A stretch of DNA of 64,000 nucleotides from Symsagittifera roscoffensis (lineage: Eukaryota > Xenacoelomorpha > Acoela > Convolutidae). Positions 1 through 10,264 of this stretch are shown one piece after another; position 1 is the stretch's first letter; each line of letters starts with the position of its first letter. Both the position numbers and the translations under genes were made by a program. The notes below the pieces were generated by a model, which saw nothing but the letters and a program-made list of their open reading frames with translations, was not told the DNA's origin and did not search any database. The stretch lies in NCBI RefSeq assembly GCF_963678635.1, contig NC_087069.1, forward strand, positions 32,699,710-32,763,709, given 5' to 3'.

Positions 1-838
1 TGTTCTGTCTTAATTCTGTCCTAAAACACTTATTATAATTTTACTTCAATTTTTATACCGTCCCAAGACTTCCAATTACCGTCCCTACTCTTCTTTGTAC
101 CGACCCAGGCTTCTTTCTACTGTCCCAAGACTGTTCGGTACTGTCCCAGTACTTTCCGTCAGTGTCCCAAGACCCTTGTCCTGAGAGTACTATCCCAGGG
201 CCACTGTCCCAGGACTATTGTCCCAAGGCTAGTGTCCCAAGACCACTATCCCAAGACTACTGTCCCAAGGCTAGTGTCCCAAGACTACTGTCCCAAGACT
301 ACTGTCCCAAGGCTAGTGTCCCAAGACTACTGTCCCAAGACTACTGTCCCAAGGCTAGTGTCCCAAGGCTAGTGTCCCAAGACCACTGTCCCAAGACTAC
401 TGTCCCAAGGCTAGTGTCCCAAGACTACTGTCCCAAGGCTAGTGTCCCAAGACTACTGTCCCAAGGCTAGTGTCCCAAGGCTAGTGTCCCAAGACTACTG
501 TCCCAAGACCACTGTCCCAAGACCACTGTCCCAAGACCACTGTCCCAAGACCACTGTCCCAAGACCCCTGTCCCAAGACCACTGTCCCAAGACCACTGTC
601 CCAAGACCACTGTCCCAAGACCACTGTCCCAAGACCCCTGTCCCAAGACCACTGTCCCAAGACCACTGTCCCAAGACCACTGTCCCAAGACCACTGTCCC
701 AAGACCACTGTCCCAAGACCACTGTCCCAAGACCACTGTCCCAAGGCAAGTGTCCCAAGACCACTGTCCCAAGACCACTATCCCAAGACCCCTGTCCCAA
801 GACCACTGTCCCAAGACTACTGTCCCAAGACTGTTGAC
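1..838. repeat. 14-bp minisatellite
   Basis: From about 168 to 838 the sequence is a tandem array of a 14-bp unit, TGTCCCAAGACCAC or TGTCCCAAGGCTAG, roughly 48 copies. Bases 1-167 hold degenerate, spaced versions of the same TGTCCCAAGAC core. The left half (about 200-490) mixes GGCTAG-type and GACTAC-type units, often in a 42-bp order. The right half (about 490-830) is nearly homogeneous GACCAC type. The long open frames on both strands only reflect a unit without stop codons, so I do not call genes here. Confidence 0.95.
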
Positions 839-1700
839 AAGTGTCTGAGCGGTGGGACCTCTTTCTTCTCCGTTATGGGGACTTCTTGATTCACTGTACC
901 TTGTACCACCACTCAAGCTCTAGTAAAATTTTCTCAAAAACCCTCTCCTAAAGGCCAAATGCTGACCCCTCTTTTTCTTATTTCTTTTTAGTTCCCTCTA
1001 TTTCAGTGTTCCAAGCAACTTGAAACCAAAACCTGTGCGCAGGTATCTTGTGATCACCTGTTCGTGTAAAAACTAAACACAAATCCTCACCAAAATGCAA
1101 CAAAAAATCCAAGCTAGAAAAATTAATAAAAACAGAAATATGAACCCACCTAAAATTCAAAGGTGACCAATGTCTACCTTTTGTCGAAAAAAATGTCTGA
1201 TACCTAATTGCCACGCGTTTTCCTCCCCCCAACTAATAATCTTATTGGGTATCACCAGAATTGTCTATGTCCGTTCCCCCCTACCAATCCGACCAGGGTA
1301 CCTTCCTTAACTCGAGTTTAAATTTCGATGTCCACCTATTATTACCAACGCGTGTTAATGACTAATGTAACTAAATCAACGATGCCGATTAATTAGTTAC
1401 TCTAATTTCCCCCATTTTTACAATTTGCAACCGCCAACCTCTAACCTAACCAGCCCCCCTTCTAACCTCCCCCTTTTTAGCACCCCTTCTTAAGCCTAAA
1501 AATTACCTTAAGCGCCGGGTGCTAAACCTCTCAAGAGAAAACCGTAGACCTGTCTCCAGGCCTGCTTAAGTAAAAACGTTCCTCAAAACCAGGGGATTTC
1601 GCTTATCCAATTTTACACTTATCTCCTATAATGTAATGTGGATTTTAACGATACCCGTTCTGCCCAACTTGAGAACTCGAGAACTGCCAAATCCTTCTTT

Positions 1701-1975
1701 GATACTTTCCCACTCGACTGGTCACCTCTTCCAGTCCAGTCTCCTATTGGTTCAGCTCAAGTGCTCCTGAACCACTTTCCCACTCGGCTGGTCACCTCTT
1801 CCAGTCAAGTCTCCTATTGGTTCAACTCAAGTGCTCCTGAACCACTTACCCACTCGGCTGGTCACCTCTTCCAGTCAAGTCTCCTATTGGTTCAGCTCAA
1901 GTGCTCCTGAACCACTTTCCCACTCGGCTGGTCACCTCTTCCACTCAAGTCTCCTAGTTGTCCAGCTAAGTTCCA
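1701..1975. repeat. 70-bp tandem repeat inside duplication unit 1
   Basis: Four copies of a 70-bp unit containing CACTCGGCTGGTCACCTCTT start at 1711, 1781, 1851 and 1921. The same block recurs in unit 2 (below). Confidence 0.9.
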
Positions 1976-3804
1976 AGCTATCTGAAAACCCTTGACAACG
2001 CCCCACACTCGGGCACTTTATTAAGGTTACTGGGTTAAATTGCTAGGTTGATCGAAACGATCGAACTTTTAAAACAGTATGGGTATACTATTTAATTAAT
2101 ATAAAGGTTTGATCCAACTAATCTGGTGTCAAAGTCACTGTCTTTTTTCGTTATATGGTTTTTGTTCCTTTTTCTATTCTTTTTTGGTTTTTGTTTTGCT
2201 TTTTGTCTTTTTGCTCGTGTTTTTGTCCCCCTAGTTGCCCCCCTTTACTCGGTTAGCTAAGCCTCGTTCGGAGAGCGTACCAGGAAGTTTTCTCGAGTTT
2301 TCTTAAAAAGCTATCACGGTACAACCGGAAGGTTTGCACGTTCCTGTCGAACCGTACCACCGGTACTCTAGAATCGGCATGCAGCCCGAAGCTGTCTCAA
2401 GTGGGTTCGACTCCGTAGTCTTGATGTCGTAAACACCCAGGATCGCCATAAAAACACTATCTAACATTCGTCTACTGTAGTCACACATGAGGCTTAAGAA
2501 AAATAGGCCCTACAACCATTGGCTCAAGAGTCAGGGACACTATCTCTTGTGTTTTTCCACCTCAAATCAGTCGGAGCCAATTCGGTTCGCTTGTGACATG
2601 AGACTACGACCCGTTACAGCTTAAAGGCTACTACCAAAATATACCCCCACTCTAGAAATAATAACGTCCCCATACTTAGGTCTCTAGATACCCAAAATAC
2701 ATGAACGCCGTTAAAAACTGGGTCGGAACAATCCGTTAAGTTACTTTTTATTAGACAGTGTAACTTTGATCCATTTCAGATGGATCAACCTAAAACTCGC
2801 CTTACCTCAACATAACAATCATAAAACACACTCTAGAATTTTGAATTAAGTACTCACATCGTAGCACGCTCAAGAACTGGGAGTAATCAAGACCCCTGTC
2901 CCAAGACCACTGTCCCAAGACCACTGTCCCAAGACTGTTGACAAGTGTCTGAGCGGTGGGACCTCTTTCTTCTCCGTTATGGGGACTTCTTGATTCACTG
3001 TACCTTGTACCACCACTCAAGCTCTAGTAAAATTTTCTCAAAAACCCTCTCCTAAAGGCCAAATGCTGACCCCTCTTTTTCTTATTTCTTTTTAGTTCCC
3101 TCTATTTCAGTGTTCCAAGCAACTTGAAACCAAAACCTGTGCGCAGGTATCTTGTGATCACCTGTTCGTGTACAAACTAAACACAAATCCTCACCAAAAT
3201 GCAACAAAAAATCCAAGCTAGAAAAAGTAATAAAAACAGAAATACGAACCCACCTAAAATTCGAAGGTGACCAATGTCTACCTTTTGTCGAAAAAAATGT
3301 CTGATACCTAATTGCCACGCGTTTTCCTCCCCCAACTAATAATCTTATTGGATATCACCAGAATTGTCTATGTCCGTTCCCCCCTACCAATCCGACCAGG
3401 GTACCTTCCTTAACTCGAGTTTAAATTGCGATGTCCACCTATTATTACCAACGCGTGTTAATGACTAATGTAACTAAATCAACGATGCCGATTAATTAGT
3501 TACTCTAATTTCCCCCATTTTTACAATTTGCAACCGCCAACCTCTAACCTAACCAGCCCCCCTTCTAACCTCCCCCCTTTTTAGCACCCCTTCTTAAGCC
3601 TAAAAATTACCTTAAGCGCCGGGTGCTAAACCTCTCAAGAGAAAACCGTAGACCTGTCTCCAGGCCTGCGTAAGTAAAAACGTTCCTCAAAACCAGGGGA
3701 TTTCGCTTATCCAATTTTACACTTATCTCCTATAATGTAATGTGGATTTTAACGATACCCGTTCTGCCCAACTTGAGAACTCGAGAACTGCCAAATCCTT
3801 CTTT

Positions 3805-4079
3805 GATACTTTCCCACTCGACTGGTCACCTCTTCTAGTCCAGTCTCCTATTGGTTCAGCTCAAGTGCTCCTGAACCACTTTCCCACTCGGCTGGTCACC
3901 TCTTCCAGTCAAGTCTCCTATTGGTTCAGCTCAAGTGCTCCTGAACCACTTACCCACTCGGCTGGTCACCTCTTCCAGTCAAGTCTCCTATTGGTTCAGC
4001 TCAAGTGCTCCTGAACCACTTTCCCACTCGGCTGGTCACCTCTTCCACTCAAGTCTCCTAGTTGTCCAGCTAAGTTCCA
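3805..4079. repeat. 70-bp tandem repeat inside duplication unit 2
   Basis: This is the unit 2 counterpart of the 70-bp array, offset by 2104 bp, again with four copies beginning at 3815. Confidence 0.9.
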
Positions 4080-4994
4080 AGCTATCTGAAAACCCTTGAC
4101 AACGCCCCACACTCGGGCACTTTATTAAGGTTACTGGGTTAAATTGCTAGGTTGATCGAAACGATCGAACTTTTAAAACAGTATGGGTATACTATTTAAT
4201 TAATATAAAGGTTTGATCCAACTAATCTGGTGTCAAAGTCATTGTCTTTTTTCGTTATATGGTTTTTGTTCCTTTTTCTATTCTTTTTTGGTTTTTGTTT
4301 TGCTTTTTGTCTTTTTGCTCGTGTTTTTGTCCCCCTAGTTGCCCCCCTTTACTCGGTTAGCTAAGCCTCGTTCGGAGAGCGTACCAGGAAGTTTTCTCGA
4401 GTTTTCTTAAAAAGCTATCACGGTACAACCGGAAGGTTTGCACGTTCCTGTCGAACCGTACCACCGGTACTCTAGAATCGGCATGCAGCCCGAAGCTGTC
4501 TCAAGTGGGTTCGACTCCGTAGTCTTGATGTCGTAAACACCCAGGATCGCCATAAAAACACTATCTAACATTCGTCTACTGTAGTCACACATGAGGCTTA
4601 AGAAAAATAGGCCCTATAACCATTGGCTCAAGAGTCAGGGACAGTATCTCTTGTGTTTTTCCACCTCAAATCAGTCGGAGCCAATTCGATTCGCTTGTGA
4701 CATGAGACTACGACCCGTTACAGCTTAAAGGCTACTACCAAAATATACCCCCACTCTAGAAATAATAACGTCCCCATACTTAGGTCTCTAGATACCCAAA
4801 ATACATGAACGCCGTTAAAAACCGGGTCGGAACAATCCGTTAAGTTACTTTTTATTAGACAGTGTAACTTTGATCCATTTCAGATGGATCAACCTAAAAC
4901 TCGCCTTACCTCAACATAACAATCATAAAACACACTCTAGAATTTTAAATTAAGTACTCACATCGTAGCACGCTCAAGAACTGGGAGTAATCAA

Positions 4995-5437
4995 GTCGGT
5001 AATCAACTCAAGAATTAAATAATGTAACTAAATGAGTTTTAATGTTTATCAGTTTCAATGACAAGGACAAGTTTTAACTCTAGAATATAATTTCTCGTGA
5101 ACCATTGGGACACTCAAGCTGTCCACCTTTCCACCGAAGGTTCACTCTAGTCCAGTTCAAATAACAATCCAATCGAGTAATGATAATCCAGTTCTCGGGA
5201 ATACCCTGTCTCTGTTTCAGATGGGACAGCTCTACTCTTGTTTTATTGTGACAGAAATTGCGAATAGCAATTTCCCACTGTTTTATCTAGCAACTTTCCC
5301 GCGATTGTTACTCGATTGTTCTGATTTCTCTTTTTCGGTTTTCAGTTATCGCGAGAAAATCGTGCATGACAGGCTCCATTCGAATTTTTGAAAAATTAAA
5401 TTTCACTCCAAAATCAAGTGCTCTTGCTTTTCTCAAG
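4995..5437. other. unannotated stretch
   Basis: This is unique AT-rich sequence after the duplication. I see no repeat, RNA gene or exon that I can support here. Confidence 0.4.
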
Positions 5438-5543
5438 GTCAAACTTCCAAATATGACCGACTGGCACACGAAGAGGCACTGTTGAAGCAGATCACGGTGT
5501 CAAATACATCTGGGTCTGGTACCTCGAAGGCGAAGAACGCGAG
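5438..5543 (+). CDS. candidate upstream exon (unassigned)
   Basis: A pyrimidine-rich acceptor (TTGCTTTTCTCAAG) precedes an open stretch of about 35 codons ending at a good donor (GCGAG|GTGAGC). The peptide reads ...TSKYDRLAHEEALLKQ...SGTSKAKNAR. It enters in phase 1 and leaves in phase 2. That phase fits the candidate exon at 10032-10264, which in turn fits the first sure flippase exon. It could therefore be part of the flippase N-terminus or of another gene. I know no homologue, and the call rests only on splice signals, base composition and phase. Confidence 0.3.
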
Positions 5544-5939
5544 GTGAGCAGGTGGCTCAATGGGGAATTCTAGAGTCTTGAGTCTTGAGAGGGAAGGCAA
5601 AGGGCTCGAGGGTGAACTGGGATGAAATCTAGGTTCACGAAAAAGAAATTTTAACAAATGAGATATTGTTATTAGTATGTTATATCTATTATATAAATCA
5701 AAATGCTGCATGACAACTTCCTGATTGAAAAGGACAATAGAATTTTTAAAATAATAGCTTAAAAAGCGAAAATTCAAAGGTGCAGGTGTGTGCAGATTTT
5801 GATTGCTGTTTAGCGATAGTGTGAAAATTTTACATGGTTGTGAATTTTGGGGTGTAGATAAACTTAAGTCTGCTGCAAACTTCTGTAAATGACCATTGGC
5901 ACTGTATCTTGAGTAACACTCGGGTAGTAACACTCGGGA

Positions 5940-6216
5940 GTAACTTAACGGATTGTTCCGACCCTGTTTTTAACGGCGTTCGTGTATTTTGGGTATTTTG
6001 AGACCTAAGTATGGGGATGTTCTTATTTTCTAGAGTGGGGGGTATTTTGGTAGTGGCCTTCAAGCTGTAACGGGTTCTATTCTCATGTCGCAAGCGAACC
6101 GAATTGGCTCCGACTGTTCTTGAGGTAGAAAAACACAAGAGATAGTGTCCCTGACTCTTGAGCCAATGGTTATAGGGCCTATTTTTCTTAAGCCTCATAT
6201 GTGACCGAAGTAGGCG
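5940..6216 (-). repeat. inverted copy of part of the 2.1-kb unit
   Basis: Bases 5940-6216 are the reverse complement, diverged by several percent, of 4572-4849 and of its unit 1 counterpart 2468-2745. The shared ends include TTAACGGATTGTTCCGACC. The copy is more diverged than the tandem pair is from each other, so it is older. Together the arms could form a large hairpin with a loop of about 1.1 kb. No transposon ends were found. Confidence 0.85.
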
Positions 6217-7084
6217 ACTGTTACATTTGTAAATTGATGTTTTATCATCATTTAGATTAGATTATTGTAAAAATCCTGACGATGCACATAGTTGCGAAAA
6301 CGTTTGAAATTTACTATTTATCAAACATTTCTTTTAAAATTGTTACGTGTCAAGCACGCCCTAATCGAAACTTTAAAAAATGTTTGTTCACTCCAAATTT
6401 ACCTCTCCCAATTTTTTTTAAACCATTTTTTGACCGTTTTGTTGCCTAAATGTTGACTTAGAAGGTTACAGTATTTAACTAAATTTTCACCATTGTATTG
6501 TCAAAATTTTTATTATTTTTTTGACATCAAGGTAAATGGACTCTGGGGAGGCCGATTCTACCGAACCTTTTTCGATGTAAATTTTTCAACCCCTTGCCAA
6601 ATCCTGCCCTAAAACAATATCTGCCGCCTACAAATATCATGAGAATGTCAAAACAATAAAATACCAACAAAGAATTCTGGATATGGAACACAGCAGCTTT
6701 GTTCCACTAATTTTTGTGTGTACCCGAGGAGCAGCACCAGGCTCTACAAAAATCGTTCAGAAATTAGCAGAGAAACAAAGCGAAAAACGAAACGAATCAT
6801 AAACTTTATAAGAACAAAAATAAGTTTTGCACTTCTAAGGAGTGTAATCCTCTGCCTCAGGGGTTGCAAAAATTTTAAAAATACATCCAACATAGACAAT
6901 TCTAGCTGCGCTATAATCGACGTGGGTAGATTTTAATTGACAATTTTCTGGTTGCATTAAATTCGACTTGATGTATTCATAACTTTTGCCGATGTATTTA
7001 TATAGCGTTGGTGCGGCCCTTTCCAACCTGTGCACGTACTGTCGTATGACGGAAGGGTCCAATCTAATCGACCCCGTTTTTTGA
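6217..7084. other. AT-rich stretch before the LINE
   Basis: There is no supported gene. The right part (about 6700-7084) may be decayed endonuclease sequence of the LINE that follows, because its open frame is cut by a TGA at 7082-7084. I could not recognise endonuclease motifs there. Confidence 0.35.
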
Positions 7085-9433
7085 AAATTTTCTAGAAAAG
7101 GATTCTCCCAAATTGAACTAAAAAAAAACATTTCTTCAACAGTTCAACAAAAAATCTCGTTCCAAACTGCTGCAACTGGTATTCTAGATTTGATTTTAGT
7201 GGGAAAAAACATACAGATAGTGAATATTGAAGACATTCAAAGGGATAACTATTTTAGCAAACTCTCGAATCATTTCCCTATCAAAGTTAAGTTTAACGTT
7301 GAAATATCGTCCTTGTTGCAGCGAAATTGCTGCAAAGATTTGATTTATAGCTACTGTAAAGGCGATTTTGGAAAACTACGAGAAACGTTGAATAAAACGA
7401 AATTCGAACCTTTCTGTTGGTCGAATCCTAATAAAGTTCTGGAATTATGGTATAGCTGGCTCAATACCGCAATATCTCAGAATGTACCAAGGAGAACAGC
7501 GCACAGAATGTCGCTACCACCGTGGATTACGCAAAAAACATCGCATTACATTAAGTGCCTTAAAACTGCGCGGAAGAATTTTCCAGAATTTCATGACAAG
7601 GTCATAGCATTAGCTGATTTAGTTGATACCAGTGCAGAAACTGACAAAGTTGAATACGAACAAGAGCTGGCTGCAGAACGAGCATCGTCAAAATTGTTCA
7701 AGTATTTCAAAGCATTTAGGAAGTCAAATCTCCCGCGGAAAATGTTTTACGAGTCTGTCTCGGAGGAGACAGACAAGGGTAAATCAGAACTATTTTCTAT
7801 CTTCTTCTCTTCCGTGTATACAAAATCGACAAAATTTATTGAAGGGTGTAATGGAAAAGAATGCGTAAAATCGATTACCACTGTAAATTTTTTCGAAAAG
7901 GAAGTAATTGAAATTTGCATGAACTTGGACATAAACAAGAGTAAAGGACCCGATGAAATTCCACCAATAGTGTATAAAAAATTGTGCATTACTCTTTCTC
8001 ATTCTCTTTCACAGTTATTCAGAAAAATTTTCCAAACAGCCATTTTTCCAAACGATTGGAAACAAGCAATTATAAGTCCATTATTTAAAAAAGGCGATAA
8101 ATGCCAAGTTACAAATTACAGACCGGTATCTCTGTTATCAATAGCTTCGAAAATTTTAGAAAGGATTATTTTTAGACGACTTTACGATCATTACCATTCT
8201 TTTTTTCACGCAGCTCAGTTCGGCTTTAGGAAAAGACGATCAACGATTCTCCAATTGATAATCTTTTTGCAAAAAGTGTACCAGGGCATTGAAAGTCAAC
8301 ATGATGTTGACATAATCTTTACTGACTACAGTAAAGCTTTTGACAGAGTGGATCATGGTATGCTTTTGAAAAAACTTTTTGAAACGGGCATCAGAAACAA
8401 GCTACTGAAACTAATCGAATCATACTTGACAAATCGAGTACAAGTCGTGCGTATAAATGGAGTAAACTCGTCACCAAAACAAGTTACTAGCGGTGTCCCG
8501 CAAGGGAGTATTTTGGGCCCCATACTTTTTCTGGTTTTTGTTAACGACCTCCCGAAAATGTGCGATCAATTGTTTCCCCTACTTTTTGCCGATGACGCCA
8601 AATTTCTCAGCGTGGGTTTAAGCACAATAGATATTCAAAGTGATTTAAATGCGTTGTATGACTGGACCGTTAGAAACAACATGCCCTTCAATATGGATAA
8701 ATGCTGCCTAATTAAAATGTCCAAAAACGAAAAACGATTGCTTTTTGGAAACGAATTGATTAAAACAGAGGAAACTCAATCTGATTTGGGGCTCATGCTT
8801 TCCTGTGACTTAAAATGGAATTTGCATATAAATAAGGTTTGCTGCAAAGCAATTCGTGTTTTTCACATGATAAAAAGAAGCGTATCGAATCTTGGACAAA
8901 AAGCTAAACTGGATTTGTATAAATCTATGATCGTACCAATACTCACGTACGCAAGTCCATGTTATGGATTAAGTAAATACATTATTACGGAGCTTGAAAA
9001 TGTACAAAGGCGTATAGTTAAATGGATAATTCCGCATATGGATTCGTACAAAGATCGGTTAATCGAAATTTCACTATTGCCACTGCCAATTTATATACAG
9101 ATCAACAACCTTTTGTTGCTGTCAAAAATTTTATCGAAAAATTATGATGTTGACATGTTGAAAGTTCCATCGTATTCCTGTTCCTCGCGCGGTTGTATGT
9201 TTCAGCTCGAGAGGCCGAAAAAGAAATTTTTGGAGGACGAATTCTTTTACCAAACATGTCGGCTAGCGAATGTGATCAAAATTGACGTGAGAGTAACAAG
9301 CAGACTGAAGAAGCGAATATTGTGGTTATTTTGGAGAAAATTTGAGAAGGACTACGAACAAATGAACAAGTGCACATGGAGAATTGCTTGCGATTGCACA
9401 ATGAATGACTGTAGAAGCAAAACTTCACTATAG
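7085..9433 (+). CDS. LINE ORF2: endonuclease tail plus reverse transcriptase
   Basis: The frame is open from just after the TGA at 7082-7084 to the TAG at 9431-9433, 782 codons, with no ATG that is clearly the true start. The first 70 residues look like the end of an AP endonuclease (GILDLILVG, then SNHFPI where SDHFPI is usual). The reverse transcriptase motifs follow in order: KSKGPDEIPP, NYRPVSLLSIASKILE, QFGFRKRRST, the catalytic FTDYSKAFD, SGVPQGSILGPILF and the catalytic FADDAKF. The thumb and C-terminal region continue to a Cys-rich end (CTWRIACDCTMNDC). The protein would copy its own RNA at a nicked target. Both aspartate motifs are intact, so the RT could still fold, but without a full endonuclease the copy is probably not autonomous. 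Confidence 0.9.
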   Translation, partial: KFSRKGFSQIELKKNISSTVQQKISFQTAATGILDLILVGKNIQIVNIEDIQRDNYFSKLSNHFPIKVKFNVEISSLLQRNCCKDLIYSYCKGDFGKLRETLNKTKFEPFCWSNPNKVLELWYSWLNTAISQNVPRRTAHRMSLPPWITQKTSHYIKCLKTARKNFPEFHDKVIALADLVDTSAETDKVEYEQELAAERASSKLFKYFKAFRKSNLPRKMFYESVSEETDKGKSELFSIFFSSVYTKSTKFIEGCNGKECVKSITTVNFFEKEVIEICMNLDINKSKGPDEIPPIVYKKLCITLSHSLSQLFRKIFQTAIFPNDWKQAIISPLFKKGDKCQVTNYRPVSLLSIASKILERIIFRRLYDHYHSFFHAAQFGFRKRRSTILQLIIFLQKVYQGIESQHDVDIIFTDYSKAFDRVDHGMLLKKLFETGIRNKLLKLIESYLTNRVQVVRINGVNSSPKQVTSGVPQGSILGPILFLVFVNDLPKMCDQLFPLLFADDAKFLSVGLSTIDIQSDLNALYDWTVRNNMPFNMDKCCLIKMSKNEKRLLFGNELIKTEETQSDLGLMLSCDLKWNLHINKVCCKAIRVFHMIKRSVSNLGQKAKLDLYKSMIVPILTYASPCYGLSKYIITELENVQRRIVKWIIPHMDSYKDRLIEISLLPLPIYIQINNLLLLSKILSKNYDVDMLKVPSYSCSSRGCMFQLERPKKKFLEDEFFYQTCRLANVIKIDVRVTSRLKKRILWLFWRKFEKDYEQMNKCTWRIACDCTMNDCRSKTSL

Positions 9434-9503
9434 AACGAAAAACTGAAAGGGGGAAACCCCTTGTGCTACGAGCACAAAAGCCCTACTACTACTACTACTA
9501 CTT
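7085..9503 (+). mobile_element. non-LTR retrotransposon (CR1/jockey-like), 5'-truncated
   Basis: The element contains one long ORF (described separately), a short 3' UTR with a perfect stem-loop (TTGTGCT-ACG-AGCACAA, 9461-9477) and a (TAC)n tail to about 9503. A 3' stem-loop followed by a simple-repeat tail is typical of CR1-group LINEs. The 5' side lacks an intact endonuclease, as is usual for truncated LINE copies. It lies between the two candidate upstream exons, so it would be intronic if those belong to one gene. Clade assignment is only approximate. Confidence 0.85.
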
Positions 9504-10031
9504 TGATAAGACCACTAACTAAGGTTTTGGGTGAAGCCCAGTTTTTGAAATTACCCTTGTCCTTATGTATCAGTACAAAAATTCAAAATCTATCAAAACA
9601 GTTATTTACAGCTTTAGCTGGCCTCTCTAGTCTCTAAGGAAAGAAATAATTGTATATTCTAGTTTTATTGCGTTTTTGCCAATAAATTGGAAGGAAAAAC
9701 TGAATTTTCATTTGTGAATTTTTGTCTTTCACGCGCTTTTTTCATTGGTCGCTTTTGTGGAAATCTATGCAAATTCATTTTGGCCAATTGTCAAAACAAC
9801 GCTTTGGTTTTGAAGCAAAACTAAATTTAGAGATTTTGTTGAAATTAAAAGGAACTGAATCTGAAATCAATTTTAATCGTCAAAACAATAAGTGAACATT
9901 ACAATTATTGAAGTTTCGACCATTATTTGACATCGGTGTTTTCTTTATCTGAAAGTCTGGCTGTCAATTTTAGATTGTTGACTTGAAATTTATGTCACTG
10001 TGGCTGCAAAAAAACGCATTACTACTGAAAG
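9504..10031. other. unannotated stretch
   Basis: AT-rich sequence with no supported feature. Confidence 0.4.
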
Positions 10032-10264
10032 AAACATATGCCATTATCAAATTGATGTAGATTTACCGGAGGAGGATTTTGAAAGTGATGTGTCAACGCC
10101 GCTTTTGCCTGATCGTCGCAAACGTTGTTTGAAGAAAAGAAGTACACAAGAAATAATGGCCGACAAAATTACCGAATTTGGCTATAACATTGCCCGTAAA
10201 TATCGCAAGTTCCAGCGCGAGTACAAACTGCTAGATGCCTCTTACGACATTGAACTTGGTCCAG
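10032..10264 (+). CDS. candidate exon, possible flippase N-terminus
   Basis: The stretch is open with coding-like codon use and ends at a strong donor (CCAG|GTAAAT). The peptide has an acidic part (VDLPEEDFESD), a basic part (LPDRRKRCLKKR) and a tail with NIARKYRKFQREYKLL. It leaves in phase 1, and the flippase exon at 21887 needs exactly one base, giving ...ELGP-V-RKRRG.... The acceptor chosen (GAAAG at 10027-10031) is weak. An in-frame ATG at 10156 is an alternative start if this is the first coding exon. P4-ATPases have variable charged cytoplasmic N-termini, so sequence similarity cannot settle the assignment. Intron 1 would be 11.6 kb. Confidence 0.38.

Larger units (their letters stand above)
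793..4994. repeat. 2104-bp tandem duplication (two units)
   Basis: Bases about 793-2893 and 2894-4994 are near-identical direct repeats with a constant offset of 2104 bp. Each unit begins with minisatellite sequence (ACCCCTGTCCCAAG) and ends with GGGAGTAATCAAG. The join is therefore next to the minisatellite, which suggests unequal crossing-over or replication slippage. A few substitutions and one-base indels separate the copies, so the event is recent. No convincing gene is visible. The short reading frames in the unit recur in both copies and look non-coding. Confidence 0.93.

Noticed and set aside
162-916. Long open frames on both strands with repeats such as SQDYCPKASVPR or GQWSWDSGLGTVVL
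   Set aside because: They are translations of the 14-bp minisatellite, open in all frames because the unit has few stops. There is no start context, no splice signal and no domain.
2303-2488. GGTTCGACTCC at about 2403 (and 4507), a perfect pol III B-box, as a tRNA gene
   Set aside because: No matching D-arm or acceptor stem was found at the right distance, and the sequence does not fold into a cloverleaf.
5439-6198. Minus-strand frames of 164 and 122 codons
   Set aside because: They overlap the inverted repeat copy and the plus-strand exon candidate, have no recognisable domain and have repeat-like composition.
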